Under the pieces are notes generated by a model. The model was given only the letters and a program-made list of their open reading frames with translations. It was not told the DNA's origin and ran no database searches. A DNA stretch of 39,846 nt from RZYP01 sp964386405 (GTDB lineage: Bacteria; Bacillota; Negativicutes; Acidaminococcales; Acidaminococcaceae), in NCBI GenBank assembly GCA_964386405.1, contig CAYLRW010000003.1, positions 1 through 39,846 on the forward strand, given 5' to 3'. Shown here one piece after another: positions 6,690 through 15,440 of this stretch. The stretch's first letter is position 1, and every line of letters begins with the position of its first letter. Position numbers and translations under genes: made by a program.

Positions 6690-9374
6690 TTATGCTTTAA
6701 TTTCTTCCATTGTATAAGCTTCGAAAATGTCTCCTTCTTTGACTTCACGATATTTTTCAAGCGTAATACCGCATTCAAAGCCAGAAGCGACTTCACGAAC
6801 ATCATCTTTGAAACGACGTAATGATTCAATTTCGCCTTCATGAACAACTATGCCGTCACGAATTAATCGAATCTTGGATGAGCTTGTAATTTTTCCTTCC
6901 AAAACATAACAGCCGGCTATCAGCATCTTGGAAATCGTAATTACTTGTCGTACTTCCGCACGACCCTGTATTACTTCTTTGAACTTAGGAGCCAACATTC
7001 CTTTAATGGCAGCTTCAACGTCGTTCAAAGCATCGTAAATTACACGATATGTTCGAATATCAACTTTTTCTGTTTCTGCTGCCTTACGAGCATTCGCATC
7101 AGGTCTTACATTAAAACCAATTATCAAAGCGTTTGCGGCAGAAGCCAGCATAACATCTGATTCATTAATAGTACCAACACCTGCGTGAACTATTACAACC
7201 TTAACTTCTTCATTCTTTATATTAGTTAAAGACTGTTTCAAAGCCTCAATTGTACCTTGAACATCGGCCTTAACAACGATATTCAGCTCTTTCAACTCGC
7301 CTTCCTGAATGCGTTGGAAGATATCGTCAAGAGAAACTTTAGTATGTTGTTGAATTTCTTCAGTTTTCTTTTTAGCAATACGTTTTTCTGCAACTGAACG
7401 GGCGATTTTTTCATCGGTAGCGTCAAGAATATCTCCTGCCATTGGTACGTCATTAAGTCCAAGAACTTCAACCGGCGTAGATGGTGTAGCCTTCTTAACT
7501 TTTTCACCACGATCATTAATCATAGCTCTTACCTTGCCGTACGATGTACCGGCAATTATGGTATCACCAATTCTTAAGGTACCCTTTTCAATTAATACAG
7601 TAGCAACAGGTCCACGACCCTTATCAAGTTGTGCTTCAATGATGGTTCCATGAGCTGGAATATCAGGGTTTGCCTTCAAATCCTGCATTTCTGCCACAAG
7701 TAGGATCATCTCAAGCAATTCGGAGATACCTGTCTTTTTATGTGCAGAAACCGGCACCATGATAGTTTCGCCGCCCCAATCTTCCGGGATCAGCTCGAGT
7801 TCAGCCAACTGTTGTTTCACGTGGTCTGGATTAGCACCTTCGCGGTCCATTTTATTGATTGCAACAATAATAGGAACCTTAGCAGCTTTAGCATGATTAA
7901 TTGCTTCAACTGTTTGAGGCATAACTCCATCATCAGCTGCAACTACAAGAATAGCCACGTCTGTTACCTGAGCACCACGAGCACGCATAGCTGTGAACGC
8001 TTCATGTCCAGGTGTGTCAAGGAATACAATCTTTTTGCCTTGATAATTTACTTGATAGGCGCCTATATGTTGTGTTATGCCACCAGCTTCGCGTGCAGTG
8101 ACATGTGTTTTCCTGATTGCATCCAGCAAAGATGTCTTACCATGGTCAACATGACCCATAACAGTAATTACAGGTGGTCTTGGCAGCCTCTTTGCAGGAT
8201 CATCCTCTACTTCAGGAATTTCTGTGGGATCTTCCTCAGGCGGCAAAGCTACAACCTCTACATTGAACTCAGAACCTACCAATACAGCAGTTTCAAAGTC
8301 AATATTTTGGTTGATGGTAACCATTACACCTAACATAAATAAATGCTTGATAACTTCACTGACTTCGCGTTTAATCAAATCAGCAAACTCTTTAACATTT
8401 ATTGTTTCAGCAATCTCAACTCTTGTAGGTTTGACAATGTCAACAACTTTTTGTGGAACTGCTTTGGGTGCCATTCCACTGCGCTTGTTGCTTCTACCCA
8501 TATGATTCTGGCTGTGCATGGGTCTGCTTCCTTTAGTAGCATAAGAACCTTGTATCGGTGGTTTATTCTCAGAACGGCCTTTATTTTGAGGTTTTTTATT
8601 GAAATCATTAGTCTGCGGTCTTACAGGTTTTGATGCTTGTTGAGTTGGTTTAGCAGTTTTTGGTTGTCCAAAACCACCAGGTTTACCAGCAGTTGTCTGG
8701 TGTACAGGTCGGTTTGCTCCACCTTGCTGCATCGGACGATTAGTACCTCCGCTTTGTTGTGGATTTTGCGGTTTGTGACTTATAAAATTACCCCCTGTAC
8801 GTGTGTTACGACTATCACCTGTCATATTGTTCTGTTGCTGTGGACGTTGCCCTTGTTGAACAGGCCCGGAAGTAGCAACATTCGGTCTGCTGTTACGATC
8901 ACCAGCCGGACGCTGCTGAAAATTATTATTAGGCTTTTGACCTTGATAACGATTATTTGTAGTGTTTGGAGCAAAACTCTGTCCTACATTACTGCGTTGC
9001 TGTGGCTTTTGAGTTGACACTACAGCAACATGATTATTATTATGCGGTTGTTGTTTTAAATCAACTGGTCGGTCATTTTTTACTGCGACCTGTTTTATAG
9101 ATTTCTCGTTATTGATTTTATCACTACCTTTTAAATTGTTTGTATTAGCTGCATGTTGCGCTGTTGTGGTACCAGTATTTGTACTGATATTCACTTTAAC
9201 AGATGGTTTGTCAGCTTTCCGCTCAAATGTTTTTACAACAATTTTTCTGACATCATCATCTACACTACTCATATGATTCTTAACCTGTACATCATTGCGA
9301 CTTAAAATATCAATGATAACTTTACTTGTTGTATCAAATTCTTTTGCTATTTCAAAAACTCTATACTTACCCAT
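6690..9374 (-). CDS. infB: Translation initiation factor IF-2 with long Asn/Gln-rich linker
   Basis: IF-2 is the GTPase that delivers initiator fMet-tRNA and promotes subunit joining. Counted from the chosen start, there is an N-terminal IF2N domain (MGKYRVFEIAKEFDTTSKVI, residues 1-50), then about 240 residues of low complexity rich in Asn, Gln, Pro, Gly and Arg (roughly 64-304). A second IF2N domain (about 317-375) and the G domain follow, with GHVDHGKT near 407, DTPGHEAF and NKMD; domains II, III and the C-terminal fMet-tRNA-binding domain come last. The ATG at 9374 is selected because GGAGGTGG lies just upstream; the upstream in-frame codon overlaps that site. Length is 894 aa. Confidence 0.98.
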   Translation of the reverse strand: MGKYRVFEIAKEFDTTSKVIIDILSRNDVQVKNHMSSVDDDVRKIVVKTFERKADKPSVKVNISTNTGTTTAQHAANTNNLKGSDKINNEKSIKQVAVKNDRPVDLKQQPHNNNHVAVVSTQKPQQRSNVGQSFAPNTTNNRYQGQKPNNNFQQRPAGDRNSRPNVATSGPVQQGQRPQQQNNMTGDSRNTRTGGNFISHKPQNPQQSGGTNRPMQQGGANRPVHQTTAGKPGGFGQPKTAKPTQQASKPVRPQTNDFNKKPQNKGRSENKPPIQGSYATKGSRPMHSQNHMGRSNKRSGMAPKAVPQKVVDIVKPTRVEIAETINVKEFADLIKREVSEVIKHLFMLGVMVTINQNIDFETAVLVGSEFNVEVVALPPEEDPTEIPEVEDDPAKRLPRPPVITVMGHVDHGKTSLLDAIRKTHVTAREAGGITQHIGAYQVNYQGKKIVFLDTPGHEAFTAMRARGAQVTDVAILVVAADDGVMPQTVEAINHAKAAKVPIIVAINKMDREGANPDHVKQQLAELELIPEDWGGETIMVPVSAHKKTGISELLEMILLVAEMQDLKANPDIPAHGTIIEAQLDKGRGPVATVLIEKGTLRIGDTIIAGTSYGKVRAMINDRGEKVKKATPSTPVEVLGLNDVPMAGDILDATDEKIARSVAEKRIAKKKTEEIQQHTKVSLDDIFQRIQEGELKELNIVVKADVQGTIEALKQSLTNIKNEEVKVVIVHAGVGTINESDVMLASAANALIIGFNVRPDANARKAAETEKVDIRTYRVIYDALNDVEAAIKGMLAPKFKEVIQGRAEVRQVITISKMLIAGCYVLEGKITSSSKIRLIRDGIVVHEGEIESLRRFKDDVREVASGFECGITLEKYREVKEGDIFEAYTMEEIKA

Positions 9375-9403
9375 TCGTCCACCTCCAAACATTTAGTTGG
9401 GCA

Positions 9404-9700
9404 TTAATCTTTCATCATGTTGGCGAAATTTGCGTCCAGCAAAGCAACCGCAGTTCTTTTTGCCTTACCAATTGCCAGTCCAAGTTGTTCGCGATCCAAA
9501 ACTTCTAAAGTTTTGACACCATAGAGGCCAGCCATATAATATATATCCTTTTTTGAATTATCTGAAGCATCACTCGCAATTATTAGAAGTTTTACTTTGC
9601 CACTCTTTAGAGCAGATTTTACAGCAAAATCACCAGAAGCGATTTTACCAGCTTTTTGTGCCAACCCAAGCGCAAAAATAACACTTCTCTCATTGCTCAT
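9404..9700 (-). CDS. L7Ae/L30e-like ribosomal or RNA-binding protein (YlxQ family)
   Basis: This 98-aa protein has the L7Ae/Gadd45 RNA-binding fold. It starts MSNERSVIFALGLAQKAGKIASG, followed by the K-turn-binding-type segment KSGKVKLLIIASDAS and a TLEVLDREQLGLAIGKAKRTAVALLD tail. YlxQ-family proteins are presumed to bind kink-turn RNA, but the cellular role is not settled. It overlaps ylxR by 11 bases and precedes infB, the standard nusA-ylxR-ylxQ-infB order. GAGGAATT lies before its ATG. Confidence 0.93.
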   Translation of the reverse strand: MSNERSVIFALGLAQKAGKIASGDFAVKSALKSGKVKLLIIASDASDNSKKDIYYMAGLYGVKTLEVLDREQLGLAIGKAKRTAVALLDANFANMMKD

Positions 9701-9959
9701 TATTTAATTCCTCTAGTAGTTTTTCATAAATTTCGGTTCCTATGTTAACATCCAAAGCCTTTTCAAGCCTTTTTTCCTTTACAGCTTTTGTTATACACTC
9801 GTTTGTTGGACAGACATAGGCGCCTCTGCCAGGTTTTTTACCAATTTTATCAATTGAAACTTCACCTTCAACAGAACGTACAACCCTAATTAATTCCTTT
9901 TTATCTTTCATATTATTACAGCCAACACATCTACGCTGTGGTATTTTTTTAAGCTTCAT
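9690..9959 (-). CDS. YlxR-family protein (DUF448), nucleic-acid binding / nucleoid-associated
   Basis: About 89 aa: MKLKKIPQRRCVGCNNMKDKKELIRVV, with the family RxCxxC-type motif RRCVGC, the central GRGAYVCP motif and a charged C-terminal helix. YlxR-family proteins bind nucleic acid and have been proposed as transcription regulators in several bacteria. I start at the ATG at 9959; a GTG three codons upstream would lie only two bases from the GAGGA site and is less likely. It overlaps the nusA stop by 11 bases. Confidence 0.93.
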   Translation of the reverse strand: MKLKKIPQRRCVGCNNMKDKKELIRVVRSVEGEVSIDKIGKKPGRGAYVCPTNECITKAVKEKRLEKALDVNIGTEIYEKLLEELNNEQ

Positions 9960-11040
9960 CGTTCTCACTGTCCTCTAAACTAACAACATTTTGGAAGTCA
10001 CCTGCAGCAACGGCTTGCGTCTCACTTTTAATATCTATTTTCCAACCTGTCAGTTTTGCTGCAAGTCTAGCGTTTTGACCTTCTTTACCAATAGCAAGTG
10101 ACAGCTGGTAATCAGGTACCACCACACGGCAAATCTTCTCGTTTTCATCTGCTACAGCCATCAGAACTTTAGCAGGAGAAAGAGCATTAGCAACGTATTG
10201 TTCGGGGTTCGTACTATACTTAACAATATCAATTTTCTCGCCGCGAAGTTCATTGACGATAGTTTGTACACGCATCCCTTTCTGCCCTACACATGCACCT
10301 ACAGGATCAATATTTTCATCTTTTGTGTAGACAGAGATTTTGGAACGCATGCCTGGTTCACGAGCGACCGATTTAATTTCAACTAAACCATCATGAATTT
10401 CAGGAACTTCAAGCTCGAAAAGACGTTTCAGCAAACCTGGATGAGTTCTGGAAACCATTATTTGCGGTCCCTTATTGGTTTTCTTGACTTCAACAATATA
10501 AGTTTTAATTCTATCATGATGTTGGTAAACTTCACCAGGAATTTGTTCATTAGGCATTAAAATAGCTTCTGCTCTGCCTAAATCGATATAAACATTGCGG
10601 TTCTCCAAACGTTGTACAACACCGTTTACAATATCGTTCTCACGGCTTGAAAACTTCTCGAAAACCATGCCTCTTTCAGCCTCACGAATTCTTTGTACAA
10701 CAACTTGTTTCGCATTTTGGGCTGCAATTCTACCAAAGTTTTTCGGCGTGACTTCAATTTCAACTATATCGTCAACTTCGTAATTCGGGTTAATCTTCCT
10801 AGCATCAGCAAGGTCGATCTCTTGCGCTGAATCAGTAGCATTTTCAACGATGCATTTTCTTGCGTAAACATGAATTTCACCTGTTTGTTTGTTTAAATCT
10901 ACACGCACATTTTGTGAAGAACCAAAATTCTTTTTATATGCAGTTATTAAAGCTTCTTCAACCGCTTGGTATAAAAGCTCTGGAGATATTCCTTTCTCCT
11001 TTCCTAATTCAATTATCGCTTGTACGAAATCTGCATTCAC
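9949..11040 (-). CDS. nusA: Transcription termination/antitermination factor NusA
   Basis: NusA binds RNA polymerase and nascent RNA, and modulates pausing, termination and antitermination. The 363-aa protein has the N-terminal polymerase-binding domain (MNADFVQAIIELGKEKGISPELL), an S1 domain (about 130-200, NGVVQRLENRNVYIDLG) and two KH domains (about 200-345, with VGACVGQKGMRVQTIVNELRGEKIDIV and SLAIGKEGQNARLAAKLTGWKIDI). It has no long acidic repeats, as in other Bacillota. The start is GTG, seven bases after AGGAGGAG. It follows rimP. Confidence 0.97.
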   Translation of the reverse strand: MNADFVQAIIELGKEKGISPELLYQAVEEALITAYKKNFGSSQNVRVDLNKQTGEIHVYARKCIVENATDSAQEIDLADARKINPNYEVDDIVEIEVTPKNFGRIAAQNAKQVVVQRIREAERGMVFEKFSSRENDIVNGVVQRLENRNVYIDLGRAEAILMPNEQIPGEVYQHHDRIKTYIVEVKKTNKGPQIMVSRTHPGLLKRLFELEVPEIHDGLVEIKSVAREPGMRSKISVYTKDENIDPVGACVGQKGMRVQTIVNELRGEKIDIVKYSTNPEQYVANALSPAKVLMAVADENEKICRVVVPDYQLSLAIGKEGQNARLAAKLTGWKIDIKSETQAVAAGDFQNVVSLEDSENDEA

Positions 11041-11066
11041 TTAAAAACTCCTCCTGTTAATAAAAT

Positions 11067-11525
11067 TTAAAAATCAATATGCGGTCGTATGCTTGCAATT
11101 AATTTACGTTCAATAATTACGCTCTGCTCATTATATGAAAGAGTAACATTATCAGCATCATGAGCAACAAGTATAGCTTCAATCGCTTTACTACCATTCC
11201 AAGGCGTAAAAAATAGCAAATCCACTTTTTTGCCATATGCTCTGATAAAATCTTTATCCTTTTTTAAAGGTCTATCAATTCCCGGTGAAGAAACCTCAAG
11301 ATAATATTTGTCCTTAATGGGATCCTTCTCATCTAAAAGTTTAGTAAGTTTCTCACTGACGTACTGGCAATCATCAATTTCAATTCCACCCGGCTTGTCA
11401 ATATAAACACGCAGATACCACTCTTTTTCCCGCACATATTCAATGTCAACAAGATCTAAATCCGTTCCTTCAATAATAGGCAAAACTAATGCAGTAATCA
11501 ATTCTTCAAGTTTTTCCCTTTGCAT
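11067..11525 (-). CDS. rimP: Ribosome maturation factor RimP
   Basis: RimP assists 30S subunit maturation. The 152-aa sequence has the family core DLDLVDIEYVREKEWYLRVYID, the YLEVSSPGIDRPL motif and a C-terminal SH3-like domain. The ATG at 11525 is chosen because GGGAGGTG lies correctly before it; an in-frame GTG three codons upstream is part of that same site. It is the first gene of the nusA-infB operon, behind its own promoter. Confidence 0.97.
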   Translation of the reverse strand: MQREKLEELITALVLPIIEGTDLDLVDIEYVREKEWYLRVYIDKPGGIEIDDCQYVSEKLTKLLDEKDPIKDKYYLEVSSPGIDRPLKKDKDFIRAYGKKVDLLFFTPWNGSKAIEAILVAHDADNVTLSYNEQSVIIERKLIASIRPHIDF

Positions 11526-11573
11526 AAAAGACACCTCCCTGCTCTTTTGTTAAAAAGGGCCGTTAGTAGACGA

Positions 11574-11598
11574 AAGAGTGGGTCACAAACCCACTCTT
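11574..11598 (-). promoter_or_regulatory. Hairpin in the rimP-nusA operon leader
   Basis: A 10-bp perfect stem (AAGAGTGGGT with ACCCACTCTT, 5-base loop) lies about 22-46 bases after the predicted start point and about 50 bases before the rimP start codon. No T-run follows immediately; a T5 comes about 28 bases later. It could be a leader regulatory or stability element, or help end transcripts arriving from polC. Confidence 0.4.
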
Positions 11599-11626
11599 CC
11601 AATTAAAACATAATTCATCTTTATAC

Positions 11627-11655
11627 ATTATAACATTACACCTATGATATGACAA
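11627..11655 (-). promoter_or_regulatory. Strong sigma-A promoter for the rimP-nusA-infB operon
   Basis: On the minus strand TTGTCA (11650-11655) and TATAAT (11627-11632) are spaced by exactly 17 bases, 11 of 12 consensus bases. It begins just past the polC stop codon and reads into rimP. Confidence 0.85.
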
Positions 11656-11667
11656 GTAGTATTACCC

Positions 11668-14600
11668 TTAACCAAATAACCCAATCTGATCAGTTTCTGG
11701 CATTCCTTCAAGCGAACCGTGTGCTGCAAGAGCATCAACTGCAGACTTTGGTATGCCAGCACGGGTTTTTAAATCCTCTTGAGAAATAAAAGGCTGTCCT
11801 TCTCTGGCTTTGGCAATATTATCCGCAGCAGTTTCCCCGATGCCAGCCAGCCCAGCTAACGGAGGAAGCAGGCCATTGGAAGTAACAATGAACTTGTGCG
11901 GATCGGATTTGTATATGTCCACACGTTGAAATTCATAGCCCCGACTTATCATTTCAATTGCCAATTCCATATAGGTGGCAGTATCTTTATCATTGACTTT
12001 CGCCGCATTACCAAGTGAATACACTTCTTTGACGAATTTTTTCATATAATCAATACCATTCAAAACAAGAGCGGCATCAAATTTTGGTGCTCTTACTGTG
12101 AAATAAGCAGCATAGAATTCTTTCGGATAATGCACCTTACAGTAAGCAATCCTGTAAGCCATCATTACGTAGGCAACAGCATGGGCCTTTGGAAATAAAT
12201 ATTGGACTTTGTGACAGGATTCAATGTACCACTCTGGCACATTGGCTTTCTTCATGCTATCCAATAAATCAGGAGGTAGTCCTTGCTTATGAGCCTTACC
12301 TTTTCTGCAGGCCTCCATTATTTTAAATGCTTTGCTGGGGTCAACACCTTTCGCTATCAATGATGTCATTATATCGTCTCTGGTTGAGATAGTATCATCA
12401 ACCGGTATACCTGATTTAATTAGATCCTGGGCATTATTTAGCCAAACATCTGTACCATGTGAATAGCCGCTGACGCGAACTATATCACTAAAATTCTTCG
12501 GCTGAACATCCTTAATCATCTGTCTGACAAAATGTGTACCAAATTCAGGTATACCATAAGTTCCTACTTCACTGTTTATTTGTCCAGCAGTAACGCCGAG
12601 TGCCTCCGTGGAAGAAAACAATGACATAGTTTCAGGATCACCAAATGGGATGCTTTTTGCAGGTATTCCAATCATGTCCTCCAGCATACGTATAACGGTC
12701 GGATCATCGTGCCCGAGTATGTCCAGTTTTACCAGCCTGTCATTAATTGAGTGATAATCAAAATGCGTTGTAATAGTACCAGAATTTTTATCATCTGCTG
12801 GATATTGTACAGGAGTTATATAGTGAATATCCATATCACGTGGTACAACCATAATGCCGCCAGGGTGCTGACCTGTTGTACGTTTAATACCTGAAAACCC
12901 TGAAATAATACCATCGACAAATGCGTTTCTTACCTCTTTACCTTTGTTGTCGTAATACTTTTTGACAAAACCATAAGCCGTTTTATCAGCTATTGTTGCA
13001 ATAGTGCCAGCGCGAAAAACATTATCACGGCCAAATAAATCTTCCGTGTATTTATGTGCCTGTGGCTGATATACGCCTGAAAAGTTCAAATCAATATCAG
13101 GAACTTTATCACCATTAAAACCCATAAAAACGGCAAATGGTATATCATGACCATCTCGTAGCATAAATGTTCCGCATGCAGGGCACTTCTTTTCCGGTAA
13201 ATCGAATCCAGAACCATAACTGTTATCCGTAATAAATTCACTATGTCGGCACTGAGGACAACGATAATGAGGTTTCAAAGGATTAACCTCTGTAATATCA
13301 ATCATCGTCGCAACCAAAGATGATCCGACTGAACCTCTGGAACCTACAAGATATCCATCATCCAAAGATTTTTTAACTAATTTATGTGCAATGAAATATA
13401 GAACAGCAAAACCATTACCGATAATAGATTTCAGTTCCATTTCAAGACGGTCATTGACAATCTGCGGTAAATCATCACCGTACCATTCATGTGCTCTTTG
13501 GTAAGTCATTTCTCTTATTTTTCTTTCTGCACCTGGAATTATCGGTGAATATAGCTGATCTCGATCAGGTATCGGCTTGAATTTTTCAACTTGCTCGCTA
13601 ACCAGATTTGGGTTGGTTACAACAACTTCAATCGCTGCTTCATTCCCCAAATATCTGAATTCATCAAGCATTTCTTCTGTAGTACGTAAATACAGAGGCG
13701 CCTGCAAATCTGCGTCGCTGTAGCCTTGTCCTGCCTGCAAAATTCGGCGCAGTATTTCATCTTCAGGATTCAGAAAATGAACATCACAAGTCGCAACGAC
13801 CAACTTATTAAGCTTTTTCCCAAGCAGATAAATTTTTCTGTTAATTTCCTCTAAATCAGCCGTATTTGCAATCTGCGGATATGCATTGTCGCGAACTAAA
13901 AACATATTATTAGCAACTGGTTGAATTTCTAAATAGTCATAGAAACTTGCTATTTCAATGACTTCTTCCTCGGTTCTCCCATTCAGAATAGCTTGATAAA
14001 GTTCACCTGCCTCACATGCTGAGCCAATCATCAGACCATCCCTATATTGGTTTATCAGCTCTCGTGGTATACGTGGTCTCTGCTTCGCTAAATACTTTAA
14101 ATGCGAAACAGATATCAAGCGATAGAGGTTACGCAAACCTTCAGGATTCTTTGCCAAAATTATAATATGATAGGATCTCTGACTGTCTACTGTTGGCAAT
14201 AAGTAACCTTCAACACCAAAAATCAATTTAAAATCAGTGTTTTCAACTTCATCATATGCAAAAGGAAATGCTTGTACAACGCCATGATCTGTAAGCGCTA
14301 AAGCCGAATGTCCCCATTTTTTGACAGTGTTCATCAGTTCTTTAATAGGCGTTACAGCATCAAGTCTGCTCATCTTGGTATGACAATGCAGTTCAACTCT
14401 CTTGAGCGTGGCTGTATCCATTCTGGTTTTTTTCTGAACGGCACATATTCCATACGGATTGAACATAACAATTTCGTCATGCTCATAACGGTCTGGTTTT
14501 ACGTTACCACACACTCTGATGTTCATGCCTTTTTTTAGTTTAGACTTAAATTGGTCGCATTCCTTTTTTGGATCGGAACCTTTATCGTTGTCAGATTTAA

Positions 14601-15411
14601 AGTCGCCAAAACGAATTTTGAGTAACAAACCGTCCGTGTCGTCTTTAATAGCCATTTTTAATATTATTGCGCCTGTCCTTAGTTCTCGCTCTTCAAAATT
14701 GACTACTGTACCTTCAACAATAACTTTGTTCTCCTCTTCATTAACATCACAGAGCGGTCGTACTTTGCCAGTAAATCTCTTACCATAAAGCAGATCATCA
14801 TTTACTTTGGTGACGGTTTTCGACTCTTCTTTATGCAAAGCACGAATGTAATCTTCATCAACTACTTCATTACTATATTCACATAAACAGTTTTCAGAAA
14901 CTGAAAATTCAACTTCAACATTGTTAAGCGCAAAATCACTCTCAAGAATATCACGCAATAAAACATCAAGATGTTTTTCAGTTACATACTCAAGAATTGT
15001 ATCCCCTGTAAAAAGTATACTAAGTTTCAGGTCTGCTTCCAACCATTCCGCAGCGCGCAAAAGAGGTGCTGCTTCCGAGCACCTCAATCGAACTTTAGCA
15101 ATAATGTCCTCTTTGTGTTCTAAAAAAGAAAAAGGTTCTACCCTCTTATCTGTTGCTTCTTTATTCACAAGAGCGACATTTTTTAAGCCACATATATTTT
15201 TTAAAGTAAAAGCTATTTTTTCCAGCAGGTCCTGACCAATTTGTACTGAAGAATGGTATTCTATGGTCAACTTTTTCTCAATAGAGTCTATAAAAACCCT
15301 AGAAGGATTTATTTGTTCAAGTTTCTTGAGTTCTTCATCCAAAAAGTCTTGGCCATTCAGAAAAGCAAAAAAGTGACTCTTATCAGGGCAAATAGAAACT
15401 ATCTCCTTCAT
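11668..15411 (-). CDS. polC: DNA polymerase III alpha subunit, PolC type, without proofreading exonuclease insert
   Basis: PolC is the replicative DNA polymerase of Bacillota. Counted from the chosen start (1247 aa): N-terminal domain (1-200) and OB domain (about 205-325). The PHP domain starts at VELHCHTKMSRLDAV (near 340) with LTDHGVVQAFP. The palm begins near 680, with a zinc knuckle of CPQC and CPAC (C718, C721, C743, C746), the catalytic VPDIDLNFSG (about 770-779) and the GQHPGG fingers motif. The C-terminal HhH and OB parts end in a beta-clamp-binding-type QIGLFG. Compared with the roughly 1430-aa B. subtilis enzyme, the DEDDh exonuclease inside the PHP domain is absent: FGVEGYLLPTVD joins directly to SYHIIILAKN. 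GGAGG before the ATG at 15411 decides the start. The frame is intact. Confidence 0.96.
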   Translation of the reverse strand: MKEIVSICPDKSHFFAFLNGQDFLDEELKKLEQINPSRVFIDSIEKKLTIEYHSSVQIGQDLLEKIAFTLKNICGLKNVALVNKEATDKRVEPFSFLEHKEDIIAKVRLRCSEAAPLLRAAEWLEADLKLSILFTGDTILEYVTEKHLDVLLRDILESDFALNNVEVEFSVSENCLCEYSNEVVDEDYIRALHKEESKTVTKVNDDLLYGKRFTGKVRPLCDVNEEENKVIVEGTVVNFEERELRTGAIILKMAIKDDTDGLLLKIRFGDFKSDNDKGSDPKKECDQFKSKLKKGMNIRVCGNVKPDRYEHDEIVMFNPYGICAVQKKTRMDTATLKRVELHCHTKMSRLDAVTPIKELMNTVKKWGHSALALTDHGVVQAFPFAYDEVENTDFKLIFGVEGYLLPTVDSQRSYHIIILAKNPEGLRNLYRLISVSHLKYLAKQRPRIPRELINQYRDGLMIGSACEAGELYQAILNGRTEEEVIEIASFYDYLEIQPVANNMFLVRDNAYPQIANTADLEEINRKIYLLGKKLNKLVVATCDVHFLNPEDEILRRILQAGQGYSDADLQAPLYLRTTEEMLDEFRYLGNEAAIEVVVTNPNLVSEQVEKFKPIPDRDQLYSPIIPGAERKIREMTYQRAHEWYGDDLPQIVNDRLEMELKSIIGNGFAVLYFIAHKLVKKSLDDGYLVGSRGSVGSSLVATMIDITEVNPLKPHYRCPQCRHSEFITDNSYGSGFDLPEKKCPACGTFMLRDGHDIPFAVFMGFNGDKVPDIDLNFSGVYQPQAHKYTEDLFGRDNVFRAGTIATIADKTAYGFVKKYYDNKGKEVRNAFVDGIISGFSGIKRTTGQHPGGIMVVPRDMDIHYITPVQYPADDKNSGTITTHFDYHSINDRLVKLDILGHDDPTVIRMLEDMIGIPAKSIPFGDPETMSLFSSTEALGVTAGQINSEVGTYGIPEFGTHFVRQMIKDVQPKNFSDIVRVSGYSHGTDVWLNNAQDLIKSGIPVDDTISTRDDIMTSLIAKGVDPSKAFKIMEACRKGKAHKQGLPPDLLDSMKKANVPEWYIESCHKVQYLFPKAHAVAYVMMAYRIAYCKVHYPKEFYAAYFTVRAPKFDAALVLNGIDYMKKFVKEVYSLGNAAKVNDKDTATYMELAIEMISRGYEFQRVDIYKSDPHKFIVTSNGLLPPLAGLAGIGETAADNIAKAREGQPFISQEDLKTRAGIPKSAVDALAAHGSLEGMPETDQIGLFG

Positions 15412-15440
15412 GCTTTCCTCCATAGATTATCTAAATATGA

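Noticed and set aside
7740..8633. Long plus-strand open frames inside infB.
   Set aside because: They lie opposite the conserved G domain and low-complexity linker of IF-2, with no ribosome binding site or recognisable domain.
8600..9100. Repeats resembling a CRISPR or tandem array in the infB linker.
   Set aside because: The repeats are irregular, in frame, and encode Gln/Asn/Pro-rich protein; there are no regular repeats with unique spacers.
14519..15235. Plus-strand open frames opposite the polC N-terminal region.
   Set aside because: Antisense shadows of a continuous conserved gene; compositions are Ser/Leu/Phe-rich as expected for reverse frames.
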